Assembly (NCBI RefSeq): GCF_000260115.1 | Contig: NZ_JH651379.1 | Location: forward strand, 1,240,001 to 1,304,000 | DNA: 64,000 bases | Source: Galbibacter orientalis DSM 19592 | Lineage (GTDB): Bacteria; Bacteroidota; Bacteroidia; Flavobacteriales; Flavobacteriaceae | Reading direction: 5' to 3' | Shown here: positions 32,129-41,056 of the stretch, one piece after another | Layout: each line of letters starts with the position of its first letter | Position numbering within the stretch: the stretch's first letter is position 1 | Translations under genes and position numbers: made by a program | Notes under the pieces: model-generated | Database searches by the model: none | What the model was told of the DNA's origin: nothing | What the model saw: the letters and a program-made list of their open reading frames with translations, nothing else

Positions 32129-32367
32129 GGTGATGTGTGCTAAACAACGTGCATAATTGGTAAGCGTGCTTTGGCTTTTTCCTGATAACGTTACAGAGCG
32201 TTCTAGTTTGCGATATAAATCTGTAAACTCAGGTACAGAATGACACGCTTTTTCAATGAGCGTATGACTTTTTTTTCATAATTTTAATATTTCAAGATTT
32301 AATATGACTTAAAGGTAGCCAAAAGTGACTTTACTGCACTGGAAAGCTACCTTTAGGTTTAGTTCAA

Positions 32368-33078
32368 CATGGGGGAAATAGAGGAGGAAGTAGTACATCT
32401 AGTACAGATAATTATAAAATCACCGCAAACCTTACAGGTAAAGCCAAGTGTGTGTATGATAAACTAAATATAACAAGTAATAAGTTTAAAAATGCCATAC
32501 AAAAGTTTGATGGCGATTTTCCTGTAAGCCATTTGACTTTTAATATTAATAATTCACTTCCAAGTGGTAATTATGGAATAACAAAAAAGCCTGCTAATTA
32601 TAATATTACAATTGAGATGAGTAATACACAACTTTCAAAAATATCTGACCTAGGAAGTGTTGTAGCGATTACACATGAGATAATTCATGCAGAAATATAC
32701 AGGAAAATGTTAAGTGCTGCAAAAAAAGGAGATTTGAATCAAGGAGAGTATTCAACTCAGGACAGAATAAATTATATAAATTCATTGGCTGATAACTTTC
32801 CTGGATTATATGATTATTATTGGAAAAGATACAAGCCTACATGGAATCATAATTTAATGGCACAACATTATAGAAATACAATTGCAGATATAGTGCAACA
32901 ATTTGATAATAATAGATTGTCAAGGCAGATATATGTTGATATTGCATGGGCAGGCTTAAGAATCTTAGAGGATAGAAAAGAATCTGATGCATGGTCTAAT
33001 TTATCTCCTTCAGAACAAAACAGAGTGCTTTTAAATCTAAAAAATAACTTTTTTAATGGAATTTCAAATTGCAAATAA
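32368..33078 (+). pseudogene. 3' part of the split lipoprotein gene (zincin-like domain)
   Basis: Continues the frame of the gene truncated at 29978: a Gly/Ser/Thr linker (GGNRGGSSTSS), then ANLTGKAKCVYDKL and a domain with the zinc-protease-like motif THEIIHAEIYRKM. The restored protein would be about 457 residues, a surface lipoprotein with a C-terminal metallopeptidase-like domain. Such proteins occur beside polymorphic effector and immunity genes. Downstream, a GTG at 32452 could start an isolated fragment. Confidence 0.75.
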
Positions 33079-33079
33079 A

Positions 33080-33583
33080 ATGAAAACCTTATTTTTTTCT
33101 ATTTTATCTTTTTTTTGTGCGACTATATCTTTTTCTCAAGACAAAGAGTTTTATACCTTATATAAGGGAGGAGAAAAAGTTCAAAAAAAAATAGTCTACA
33201 TATACTTTAATAAGGATTCTATAGGGAATTCTGTGGATATCCAAAATGATACTATTTACTTTGTGTACGAAGCAAGAATACATGCATACGGAAACTCATT
33301 TGAAACTCTTACAGATAGGTTCCAAAATAAAGAAGGGATAAAGCTATATGATAAATTAAATAAAAATGATATTGATAATTTAATATATAGTATGGAAGAT
33401 TTATACAAAATAGAAGAAAAGCAAATAAAGAAAGACCGTAATAGAGTTGAGAATGAAACAGGATTTAAAGGACTTCCTCCAATAGGTCGTCATGCTGATT
33501 TAGATATACGTATATGTGTGCCTAACAATAATGAGGATACGTTTCGTATTTATAAAGTGAATTGGTTATATGAAGTTTTTTAG
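33080..33583 (+). CDS. Small secreted protein, unknown function
   Basis: 167-residue protein with a signal peptide (MKTLFFSILSFFCATISFSQ); the start at 33080 is chosen because the upstream ATG at 33056 would put eight polar residues before it. The mature part is rich in charged residues and shows no family motif I recognise. It begins one base after the stop of the broken lipoprotein gene, so the two were co-transcribed, possibly as an effector and its accessory or immunity protein. Confidence 0.65.
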   Translation: MKTLFFSILSFFCATISFSQDKEFYTLYKGGEKVQKKIVYIYFNKDSIGNSVDIQNDTIYFVYEARIHAYGNSFETLTDRFQNKEGIKLYDKLNKNDIDNLIYSMEDLYKIEEKQIKKDRNRVENETGFKGLPPIGRHADLDIRICVPNNNEDTFRIYKVNWLYEVF

Positions 33584-33632
33584 GATATGACATTATAGAA
33601 GGATTATAAATGTAAATATTTAAGAATATATA

Positions 33633-33659
33633 TAGCCTTTCTCTGTTTGAGAAAGGCTA
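33633..33659. terminator. Bidirectional hairpin terminator
   Basis: TAGCCTTTCTC-TGTTT-GAGAAAGGCTA, an 11-bp perfect stem between two convergent genes. Confidence 0.8.
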
Positions 33660-33678
33660 GTTGTTTATAGGTAATTGT

Positions 33679-34731
33679 TTATACCTCTTTCAGGCTTTTC
33701 ATATCAATAACAAATCGGTATTTTACATCCGATTTTACTACCCTATCAAAAGCTGTATTGATATTTTGGATGTCTATCATCTCAACATCAGAAACAATAT
33801 TATGCGCTCCGCAAAAATCTAACATCTCTTGGGTTTCTTTAATACCACCAATCATTGAGCCAGCTACACGTTTTCTGCCCATTACTAATGCACCACCATG
33901 AACAGGATCTATTGGCTCAATGGCACCAACTAATACCATAGTTCCATCTCTTTTTAATAGCCCTAGGTATGGATTAATATCATGGCCAACAGGGATAGTA
34001 TTTAATAAAAAGTCAAAACTAGCTGTATGCTCTTGCATTTGGGTGTTGTCTTTAGAGATTAATACATCATCAGCCCCCAAAGATTTTGCATCAGTTGCTT
34101 TTTCTGGAGAAGTGGTAATCATAATAACTTCGGCGCCTAAAGCATGAGCAAATTTTATTCCCATATGGCCAAGTCCTCCTAAACCAATAACGCCAACTTT
34201 GTCTCCTTTTTTAACATTCCATTCTCGTAGTGGTGACCATGTTGTAATTCCAGCACAAAGAAGTGGTGCAGCAGCTTTTGTATCTATATTTTCTGGTACT
34301 TTCAATACAAAATCTTCTCTAACAGTTACTTGTTCAGAATAACCTCCAAAGGTATGCCCGCCCAAATCTTTATCTTTTCCATTGTAAGTTAGTATTGCTC
34401 CATTTTCGCAATATTGTTCTAGGTCTTCTTTACAAGAGTTACACTCTTTGCAAGAATCAACCAAGCAGCCTACTCCTACTAAATCTCCTACTTTAAATTT
34501 TGTTACTTTAGATCCAATTTCTGTAACTCTACCAATAATTTCGTGACCAGGAACTACAGGATATTTTGAGTTTTTCCAATCGTTTCGTACTTGGTGGATA
34601 TCACTATGGCAAACCCCGCAAAAATCTATTTCAATTTTTACGTCATTCTCTTTTGTATTTCTACGTTCTATTTTATGGGGAATTAAATCTGCATCGTTTG
34701 ACAATGCCGCATATGCTTTTACCTGACTCAT
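33679..34731 (-). CDS. Zinc-dependent alcohol dehydrogenase (YahK/CAD-type)
   Basis: NAD(P)-dependent medium-chain alcohol dehydrogenase. The catalytic-zinc motif is GVCHSDIHQ...GHE, the structural-zinc cysteines lie in GCLVDSCKECNSCKEDLEQYC, and the nucleotide fold is GLGGLGHMG. The sequence fits the aldehyde reductase YahK/cinnamyl-alcohol group. The start at 34731 (MSQVKAYAA) is chosen, because the 21 residues upstream are a hydrophobic run not found in the family. 350 residues. Confidence 0.92.
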   Translation of the reverse strand: MSQVKAYAALSNDADLIPHKIERRNTKENDVKIEIDFCGVCHSDIHQVRNDWKNSKYPVVPGHEIIGRVTEIGSKVTKFKVGDLVGVGCLVDSCKECNSCKEDLEQYCENGAILTYNGKDKDLGGHTFGGYSEQVTVREDFVLKVPENIDTKAAAPLLCAGITTWSPLREWNVKKGDKVGVIGLGGLGHMGIKFAHALGAEVIMITTSPEKATDAKSLGADDVLISKDNTQMQEHTASFDFLLNTIPVGHDINPYLGLLKRDGTMVLVGAIEPIDPVHGGALVMGRKRVAGSMIGGIKETQEMLDFCGAHNIVSDVEMIDIQNINTAFDRVVKSDVKYRFVIDMKSLKEV

Positions 34732-34820
34732 AACTAAATTTAATTTTGTTAGTAAGAGCAAGTTATTTAATAGTTTATAGAATAATATTAACACATGTTA
34801 ATTTAAGAATCAACAAAAGT

Positions 34821-34947
34821 TAAATCTCTCATTGAGGGTTTTATTTCCCAAAGCTTGTCCAGAGTTTACAGAAGAGCTCTACATCGAAATGGATTACATT
34901 ATTCTCCATTGAATACCTCGTAGGCTTGTTTCGAGGGAATTTATTTT
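34821..34947. repeat. Dispersed intergenic repeat (CCCTC-hairpin family), copy 3
   Basis: CTCTCATTGAGGGTTTTATT, then TACATCGAAATGGATTAC, then CTCGTAGGCTTGTTTCGAGGG. This is the closest relative of 22582-22684. Confidence 0.6.
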
Positions 34948-34993
34948 ATTAAACATCAACTTAACAGCCTGAATTTTAGTGGAGTAAATAAAA

Positions 34994-35034
34994 AAAACCA
35001 CGCTTACAAATAGTTATTTGAATGGCGTGGTTTT
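34994..35034 (-). terminator. Terminator of the RNase G gene
   Basis: Arms AAAACCACGC and GCGTGGTTTT enclose a smaller CAAATA/TATTTG pairing, with T runs on the minus transcript. It lies 12 bases beyond the stop. Confidence 0.8.
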
Positions 35035-35045
35035 AGAAAAATATT

Positions 35046-36596
35046 TTAAAATTTTAAATTATTACCGTCTTTGTCTTTAAAGCGGTATTCTAGATATGTG
35101 TAAGCATCTCTTGGTAAAATCTTGACCCATTTTTTATGTTCTAAAAACCATTTAGAACGTACGGATGGAAATCCTTTTGTTAAATATGCAGCAATAAATG
35201 GGTGTGTATTAAGTACAATTCCATTTTTACTGTTCTTGCTTTGCATGATGCGTTCTAGATCGAAAGTAATTTTGTTTATTAAAACAATTGGGGCTTCAAT
35301 TTCACCACCATTTCCGTTCGGGTTTTCCTCACGGGTTTTAATATTCATTTCTGGTCTTACGCGTTGTCTTGTAATTTGTATGAGGCCAAACTTACTTGGA
35401 GGTAGGATTTTGTGTTTGGCTCTATCGTCTCGCATTTCTTCTCTTAAATGGTCGAATAGTTGTCTTCGATTGTCGGCATTTGCCATATCTATAAAATCAA
35501 CAACAATAATGCCTCCCATATCTCGTAATCTTAATTGGCGTGCTACTTCAGAAGCAGCAATTAGATTAACCTCTAAGGCGGTGTCTTCTTGAGACTTTGC
35601 TTTGTTAGAACGATTTCCGCTATTTACATCTATAACATGTAATGCTTCGGTGTGTTCTATAACCAAATACGCCCCTTTACTGGAGGATACGGTTCGTCCA
35701 AAAGAAGTTTTTATTTGTCTCTCAACTCCATATTTTTCATAAATAGGAATATTTGATTCATACAATTTTACAATAGATTCTTTCTCTGGTGCAATTTCAT
35801 GCAAGTAATCTTTAATTTGAAAATAAAGCGTTTCGTCATCTACATAAATTCCAGTAAAATCATCGTTAAATACATCTCTTAAAATAGAGGCTGCCCGATT
35901 CATTTCACTTAAAACTTTAGATGGATAATTTGCCTTATAAATTTTTTTGCACAACGCTGTCCATTTTGCTAACAGGTTGTTTAAATCTTTGTCTAGTTCG
36001 GCGACTTTTTTGCCTTCTGCCACTGTTCGCACAATCACTCCAAACCCTTTTGGGCGGATGCTTTGTACAAGCCTTTTTAAACGATCTTTTTCTTCTTTAC
36101 TTTCTATTTTTTGAGAAACAGAAACTCGATCAGAAAAAGGAACCAATACCAAATACCTTCCGGCTATAGATAGCTCAGAACTAATTCGGGGTCCTTTTGT
36201 AGAAATAGGCTCTTTTACAATTTGTACTAGTATAGATTGATTGGCTTTTAAAACGTTGTTTATTACGCCATTCTTGTCTATATCTTTTTCAAATGGGAAG
36301 TCTTTTAAAGAGAAATCTTTTAATTTACCTGTGCTTACACGTTTTATGAATTTCAACAAGGAGCTCAATTGTGGGCCTAAATCGTGGTAATGCAAAAATG
36401 CATCTTTTTCGTATCCTACATTTACAAAAGCTGCATTTAAACCAGTAACTGGTTTTCTTACTTTTGCAAGCATAATGTCACCCACGGAAAAGTCGCTACT
36501 TTCTTCTTCCTTGTGTAATTCAACAAGTTTTCCATCCTTTAATATGGCAAAATCAACGTCAGAGGAACTAGATCTTACAATTAATTCTTTATTCAC
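35046..36596 (-). CDS. rng: Ribonuclease G (RNase E/G family)
   Basis: 516-residue endoribonuclease for rRNA maturation and mRNA turnover. An N-terminal S1 RNA-binding domain (GDIMLAKVRKPVTGLNAAFVNVG...AFLHYHDLG) is followed by the catalytic domain with HVIDVNSGN and GGIIVVDFIDM, which supply the metal-binding aspartates. It is transcribed with, and downstream of, the small basic-protein and HU genes. Confidence 0.95.
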   Translation of the reverse strand: MNKELIVRSSSSDVDFAILKDGKLVELHKEEESSDFSVGDIMLAKVRKPVTGLNAAFVNVGYEKDAFLHYHDLGPQLSSLLKFIKRVSTGKLKDFSLKDFPFEKDIDKNGVINNVLKANQSILVQIVKEPISTKGPRISSELSIAGRYLVLVPFSDRVSVSQKIESKEEKDRLKRLVQSIRPKGFGVIVRTVAEGKKVAELDKDLNNLLAKWTALCKKIYKANYPSKVLSEMNRAASILRDVFNDDFTGIYVDDETLYFQIKDYLHEIAPEKESIVKLYESNIPIYEKYGVERQIKTSFGRTVSSSKGAYLVIEHTEALHVIDVNSGNRSNKAKSQEDTALEVNLIAASEVARQLRLRDMGGIIVVDFIDMANADNRRQLFDHLREEMRDDRAKHKILPPSKFGLIQITRQRVRPEMNIKTREENPNGNGGEIEAPIVLINKITFDLERIMQSKNSKNGIVLNTHPFIAAYLTKGFPSVRSKWFLEHKKWVKILPRDAYTYLEYRFKDKDGNNLKF

Positions 36597-36899
36597 TCTG
36601 AATGAATTTTTATCTGTTTTGATATTTTAATTCCCTCACAGAGGGTTTAATTTTCCGACGCTTTCCGCGGAAAAGTATTATAAATAAACAAAATTGCTTA
36701 GTATTATACCCTTAATAGGAATTAAAATTGCAAAACTGATGGATTAAACAATAAAATTTGTTTCATCTAAAAAAAATGAAATAAATTTTTACTACAGGTT
36801 TTTTTGAATAAACCCAACGAAATTTACCCTAGCGTTCTTGCTAAGATTAAATTTCTTTTTCAATGAACGTTTGTATAATGAGTATACAATCACATAAAA
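36597..36899. other. Non-coding gap upstream of rng
   Basis: About 300 bases without a gene. 36629-36672 repeats the start of the CCCTC-hairpin family (CCCTCACAGAGGG). The rest is AT-rich and presumably holds the rng promoter, which I could not place. Confidence 0.4.
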
Positions 36900-36931
36900 A
36901 AGAAAAAGTAGTTATCTAACTACTTTTTCTT
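36900..36931 (-). terminator. Hairpin overlapping the stop of the 29-residue gene
   Basis: Perfect 15-bp stem (36900-36914 and 36917-36931) with a 2-base loop. It includes the stop codon and last codons of the small basic-protein gene, followed by T residues on the minus transcript. Confidence 0.75.
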
Positions 36932-37009
36932 GTGACGGTTAGCTCTTCTTCTTTTCTTACGCTTATGCGTAGCTACCTTATGTCTTTTTCTTTTTTTACC
37001 GCTTGGCAT
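36920..37009 (-). CDS. 29-residue highly basic protein (AURKAIP1/COX24-like, mS38-related)
   Basis: Reads MPSGKKRKRHKVATHKRKKR and continues with nine more mostly basic residues; over half the residues are Lys, Arg or His. This matches the tiny proteins of Bacteroidota annotated as AURKAIP1/COX24-domain, related to the mitochondrial small-subunit protein mS38, which suggests a ribosomal location. The gene is separated by 25 bases from HU on the same strand and closed by its own hairpin. It is easily missed because of its length. Confidence 0.75.
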   Translation of the reverse strand: MPSGKKRKRHKVATHKRKKRRRANRHKKK

Positions 37010-37034
37010 CGACTTTAATTTTTTATATTAATAC

Positions 37035-37325
37035 TTATTTTACTTCTACGCTAGTTTTAACACCCTCTACAAATACTTTTGCGGGTTTGAAAGCTGGGAT
37101 ATTGTGAGCAGGAATCTTAATAGTTGTGTTTTTAGAAATGTTTCTTCCTGTTTTTTCTGCTCTAGTTTTGATAATGAAACTACCAAAACCTCTTAGGTAA
37201 ACATTATCACCGCTTTCTAATGAGTTTTTCACCTCTTCCATAAAGGATTCAACAGTTGCCTGTACATCTCCCTTTTCCATGCCAAGTTTCTCTGAAATCT
37301 TAGCTACAATGTCTGCTTTAGTCAT
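37035..37325 (-). CDS. HU-family DNA-binding protein
   Basis: 96-residue nucleoid protein with the HU/IHF pattern: MTKADIVAKISEKLG helices, the GDNVYLRGFGSF strand motif, and the DNA-contacting arm NISKNTTIKIPAHNIPAFKP. It is the first gene of the minus-strand unit HU, small basic protein, and possibly rng. It is divergent from mutY. Confidence 0.95.
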   Translation of the reverse strand: MTKADIVAKISEKLGMEKGDVQATVESFMEEVKNSLESGDNVYLRGFGSFIIKTRAEKTGRNISKNTTIKIPAHNIPAFKPAKVFVEGVKTSVEVK

Positions 37326-37432
37326 TTTTTTATATTTGTTTACAGTGTTATAAATTTAGGGGATGCAAATATATAAATTAATTACCCAATAAATAAACTG
37401 TAAATAATTAAAATTTAACTAAATAAAGCTAT

Positions 37433-37440
37433 TATTTTTG
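37433..37440 (+). promoter_or_regulatory. mutY: Likely -7 box of the mutY promoter
   Basis: TATTTTTG fits TAnnTTTG and lies 19 bases before the ATG at 37459. This argues against a start at the TTG at 37438, which falls inside the box. No good -33 box was seen. Confidence 0.5.
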
Positions 37441-37458
37441 TACACGATAAAGAAACAT

Positions 37459-38502
37459 ATGGATTTTAAAGGCGTTATCATGCATTGGTATGATAAAAAT
37501 AAAAGGATTTTACCATGGAGAACAACCAAAAATCCGTACAATATATGGCTTTCTGAAATCATGCTTCAGCAGACTAGAGTGGAACAAGGACTCCCTTATT
37601 ACCTAAAGTTTACCGAAAAGTATCCTACAGTTTTTGATCTTGCACAGGCTTCGGAAGAAGAAGTTTTGAAATTGTGGCAAGGACTTGGCTACTATTCTAG
37701 AGCTAGAAACTTACATACAACAGCTAAAAAAGTTGCTTTCGAATTTGATGGAAACTTTCCTGATAACTATAAGGATTTAAAACAACTAAAGGGAGTGGGA
37801 GATTATACGGCTAGTGCTATTGCCTCTATTTGTTATAATGAAATAACGCCTGTTGTAGACGGGAATGTATATAGGGTTCTAGCTAGATTTTATGGGATAG
37901 ATCTACCAATTAATAGTACCGAAGGGGTTAAATATTTTAAATCTTTGGCAGAAGAATTAATAGATACTCAAGACCCAGGCACTTACAACCAAGCATTAAT
38001 GGAGTTTGGAGCAAAGCAATGTAAACCTCAATCTCCAGATTGTAGTATTTGTGAGCTTCAGTCTAAATGTGTTGCTTTTAATAAGAACGAAATTTCTTTA
38101 CTTCCTGTTAAATTAAAAAAGACGAAGGTTAAAAAGAGATATTTTAATTATTTAATTATTACGGATGATAAAAAAACAGTCCTTCAACAGCGAACAAAGA
38201 AGGATATATGGCTTAATTTATATGAATTCCCTTTGATTGAAACTTCTTCAGCAATAAAAATAGACGATTTAATAAAGCACGAAGACTTTTTAAAACACAC
38301 AAAAGGCTACACTTTTGATGTGAATTTGTATAATGAGGAGTCTAAAGTTCATAAATTATCACATCAACATATATATACTCAGTTTTGGATTGTAACTTTG
38401 CAGAGCGAATTAAAAAACGGGATTTCTGTAGATAATGTAAGAGATTATCCTGTACCTGTGCTAATTGCAAATTTTGTTGAAGAGTTTGGATTTAATAGTT
38501 AG
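37459..38502 (+). CDS. mutY: A/G-specific adenine glycosylase MutY
   Basis: Base-excision enzyme that removes adenine opposite 8-oxoguanine. The helix-hairpin-helix LKGVGDYTASAIASI with the following Asp, the 4Fe-4S cysteines (CKPQSPDCSICELQSKC) and a C-terminal NUDIX-like 8-oxoG recognition domain are all present. The start at MDFKGVIMHWYDKNKR is preferred. It heads the conserved flavobacterial run mutY-ssb-gldE-gldD. Confidence 0.95.
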   Translation: MDFKGVIMHWYDKNKRILPWRTTKNPYNIWLSEIMLQQTRVEQGLPYYLKFTEKYPTVFDLAQASEEEVLKLWQGLGYYSRARNLHTTAKKVAFEFDGNFPDNYKDLKQLKGVGDYTASAIASICYNEITPVVDGNVYRVLARFYGIDLPINSTEGVKYFKSLAEELIDTQDPGTYNQALMEFGAKQCKPQSPDCSICELQSKCVAFNKNEISLLPVKLKKTKVKKRYFNYLIITDDKKTVLQQRTKKDIWLNLYEFPLIETSSAIKIDDLIKHEDFLKHTKGYTFDVNLYNEESKVHKLSHQHIYTQFWIVTLQSELKNGISVDNVRDYPVPVLIANFVEEFGFNS

Positions 38503-38646
38503 TGCGTTTTAATTGCAAACAAATACTTTTAAAGTTGAAGTTGCAATTTGAAGGACATCTTGTAAATTACCATTTTTTTGCAATGAAAATTTAGTAATTT
38601 TTAATACATTTATAAATTAACGAAATAGATTTTAAGAAATAATATT

Positions 38647-39135
38647 ATGAGTGGAACGTTAAATAAAGTAATGCTGATTGGTCACTTAGGAGACGACGTG
38701 AAAATGAATTATTTTGAAGGAGGCAATTGTATTGGACGTTTCCCGCTAGCAACCAATGAAACGTATACAAACAGACAAACAGGAGAGCGTGTTTCTAATA
38801 CCGAATGGCATACTGTTGTAGTACGTAATAAAGCTGCCGAAGTTTGTGAGAAATATTTAAGCAAAGGTGATAAAGTTTATATTGAAGGACGCTTAAAAAC
38901 AAGACAGTGGCAGGGAGAAGATGGAAATATGAGATATACCACAGAGGTACAGGCAACAGATTTTACTTTCTTATCTAATAAAGGAGAAAGTGCAGGAGGG
39001 GCTCAGCAAAATGCTTCTTCGCCTAGTCAAAATCAAAGTAGCAATAACCAAAATACAGAATCGCCTCAGCAGCATCATCAAGCATCGGAACAATCGCCAT
39101 TATCTCCAGATGCAGATGACGATTTACCATTTTAA
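38647..39135 (+). CDS. ssb: Single-stranded DNA-binding protein (chromosomal)
   Basis: 162 residues: an N-terminal OB fold (MSGTLNKVMLIGHLGDDV...TEWHTVVV...KVYIEGRLKTRQW), a Gln/Ser/Asn-rich linker, and the acidic tip DADDDLPF that recruits partner proteins. It differs from the shorter, tip-less SSB at 61955. Confidence 0.96.
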   Translation: MSGTLNKVMLIGHLGDDVKMNYFEGGNCIGRFPLATNETYTNRQTGERVSNTEWHTVVVRNKAAEVCEKYLSKGDKVYIEGRLKTRQWQGEDGNMRYTTEVQATDFTFLSNKGESAGGAQQNASSPSQNQSSNNQNTESPQQHHQASEQSPLSPDADDDLPF

Positions 39136-39160
39136 CCAAGTTTAATCAAAACAAAAACCT

Positions 39161-40480
39161 TTGGACCCAGAGCCCTCGAGTTTATTTTCAATTTTATTAT
39201 TTATTGACACAACTTCAATTATTAAATTGATAGTTTTAGTTGTATTACTTGCTTGTTCTGCTCTTATTTCTGGAGCAGAAGTAGCCTTTTTTTCACTTTC
39301 TCAAACAGATGTTAACGACGTCCAAGACAAAAAAACTACCGTAGGAAACATAATTGTAAAGCTACTAGACAAACCAAAAAAGTTATTAGCAACTATTTTG
39401 GTTGCCAATAATTTTATAAATATTGCCATTGTATTATTGTTTAGTTCTCTCGGAAATTTTTTCTTCGGAGGCTTAGAGGGAAGAATTTTAGGAATTATAG
39501 AAGTGCGTTTTATTGTGGAAGTAGTTGTTGCTACTTTTCTAATTTTGCTCTTTGGAGAAATTCTTCCAAAAGTATATGCAAATAGAAACAAGCTCAAATT
39601 TGCTTATTTTATGGCATATCCCTTGAATGTTTTAGATACACTTTTCTATCCTTTAAGTATGCCAATGCGCTCCATAACCATCTTTTTACAAGATAAATTA
39701 GGAAAACAGCGTACCAATATTTCAATAGATCAACTTTCTCATGCATTAGAACTTACCTCGGAGGAAGATACAACAATAGAAGAACAGAAAATCTTACAAG
39801 GAATTGTTTCTTTCGGAAATACGGATACACGACAAGTAATGCAGCCTCGAATAGATGTTTTTGCATTAAATGAAGAGATGAAGTTTCAGGAAATTGTGGA
39901 TGAGATTATTAAGAATGGCTATTCTAGAATTCCAGTTTTTAAAGATAATATGGACAATGTAACTGGAGTTTTATATGTAAAAGATTTATTGCCATATCTA
40001 GATAAAAAGAATTTTGATTGGGCTTCTTTAAAAAGAGAGCCTTATTTTGTTCCTGAAAATAAAAAATTAGACGATTTATTGAAGGAGTTCCAAGAGATGA
40101 AAAAGCATTTAGCTATTGTTGTGGATGAATATGGAGGGACTTCGGGATTGGTAACTTTAGAAGATATTATTGAAGAAATTGTAGGAGATATTAGTGATGA
40201 ATTTGATGATGAAGATCTTGTTTATTCTAAATTAGATGAAAAAAACTTTGTCTTTGAAGGAAAAACAGCATTAAAAGACTTTTATAGAGTTATTGATATT
40301 GAAGATGAAAGTATTTTTGAAGACAATAAAGGAGAATCTGAAACCATAGCAGGATTTGTTTTGGAAATAGCGGGAAGCTTCCCAAAAAAAGGAGAAAATA
40401 TTGTTTTCAATAATATTACCTTTAAAATTGAAGCGTTAGATAAAAAGCGAATCAAACAAATAAAAGTTACACTTCATTGA
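39161..40480 (+). CDS. gldE: Gliding-motility protein GldE (CNNM/CorC-type membrane protein)
   Basis: 439-residue membrane protein with a CNNM/DUF21 transmembrane domain (residues about 10-200), two CBS domains (MQPRIDVFAL..., HLAIVVDEYGGTSGLVTLEDIIEEIVGDI), and a C-terminal CorC/HlyC transporter-associated domain. Next to gldD it is the gliding and type IX secretion-associated GldE. The start is TTG, giving MDPEPSS. Its stop overlaps the gldD start by 4 bases. Confidence 0.94.
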   Translation: MDPEPSSLFSILLFIDTTSIIKLIVLVVLLACSALISGAEVAFFSLSQTDVNDVQDKKTTVGNIIVKLLDKPKKLLATILVANNFINIAIVLLFSSLGNFFFGGLEGRILGIIEVRFIVEVVVATFLILLFGEILPKVYANRNKLKFAYFMAYPLNVLDTLFYPLSMPMRSITIFLQDKLGKQRTNISIDQLSHALELTSEEDTTIEEQKILQGIVSFGNTDTRQVMQPRIDVFALNEEMKFQEIVDEIIKNGYSRIPVFKDNMDNVTGVLYVKDLLPYLDKKNFDWASLKREPYFVPENKKLDDLLKEFQEMKKHLAIVVDEYGGTSGLVTLEDIIEEIVGDISDEFDDEDLVYSKLDEKNFVFEGKTALKDFYRVIDIEDESIFEDNKGESETIAGFVLEIAGSFPKKGENIVFNNITFKIEALDKKRIKQIKVTLH

Positions 40481-41037
40481 AAAAAGCAATCTTTATAAAC
40501 ATATTTATTTTAAGCGTAGTTTTATATTCATGTGGAAATGATCCAGTTCCAAAACCTAATGGAATGCTTCGTTTGGAATATCCTACTGCTTCTTATATTT
40601 CAGTAGAGAGAGTATGTCCTTATATTTTTCAAGTGAATAAAGAAACAACGGTAAAGACCTCTAACAATTGTTCCATGACGGTTGATTATCCGCAAATGAA
40701 TGCGAGTATCTATATTACGTATAAGCCCGTTAAGAACAATTTGGACAAATTATTACGAGATGCTCAAAAACTTACTTATGAGCATGTAGCTAAGGCCGAT
40801 AATATCCAAGAACAGCCATTTGTAAATCCAGATAATAAGGTTTATGGAATGTTTTATTTGGTAACAGGCAATGCGGCTTCGGCTTCTCAATTTTATGTAA
40901 CCGATAGCACTTCTCACTTTCTAACAGGGTCATTATATTTTAACACCAAACCTAATTACGACTCGGTACTTCCAGCCGCTAAATACTTAGAAGAAGATAT
41001 TAGAAAGATTATGGAAAGCCTAAAGTGGCAAAATTAA
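40477..41037 (+). CDS. gldD: Gliding-motility lipoprotein GldD
   Basis: 186-residue lipoprotein (SVVLYSCGNDP lipobox) needed for gliding in Flavobacteriia. PKPNGMLRLEYPTASY and the C-terminal AAKYLEEDIRKIMESLKW are typical. The TTG start overlaps the gldE stop (TTGA), so the pair is translationally coupled. A second copy of its last 20 codons lies at 48197-48256. Confidence 0.94.
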   Translation: MKKAIFINIFILSVVLYSCGNDPVPKPNGMLRLEYPTASYISVERVCPYIFQVNKETTVKTSNNCSMTVDYPQMNASIYITYKPVKNNLDKLLRDAQKLTYEHVAKADNIQEQPFVNPDNKVYGMFYLVTGNAASASQFYVTDSTSHFLTGSLYFNTKPNYDSVLPAAKYLEEDIRKIMESLKWQN

Positions 41038-41056
41038 CTACCTAAATAATATATTA

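Larger units (their letters stand above)
29979..32367 (-). mobile_element. IS91-type insertion element
   Basis: About 2.39-kb element carrying a tyrosine recombinase and a Y2 transposase on the minus strand. Its limits are inferred from the interrupted lipoprotein gene: removing it joins ...CCACAA to CATGGG... in frame. CAA occurs at both junctions, so the edges are uncertain by three bases. No longer target duplication is visible, as expected for rolling-circle IS91 elements. Sub-terminal hairpins lie at 29986-30020 and 32311-32354. Confidence 0.8.

Noticed and set aside
35122-35592. Long reading frames antisense to rng, lacZ, bioB and other genes
   Set aside because: They lie wholly inside well-supported genes on the other strand and show no protein-family motifs.
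37438-37458. TTG start for mutY
   Set aside because: It falls in a TAnnTTTG promoter box, and the added residues are not typical of MutY; ATG 37459 is preferred.
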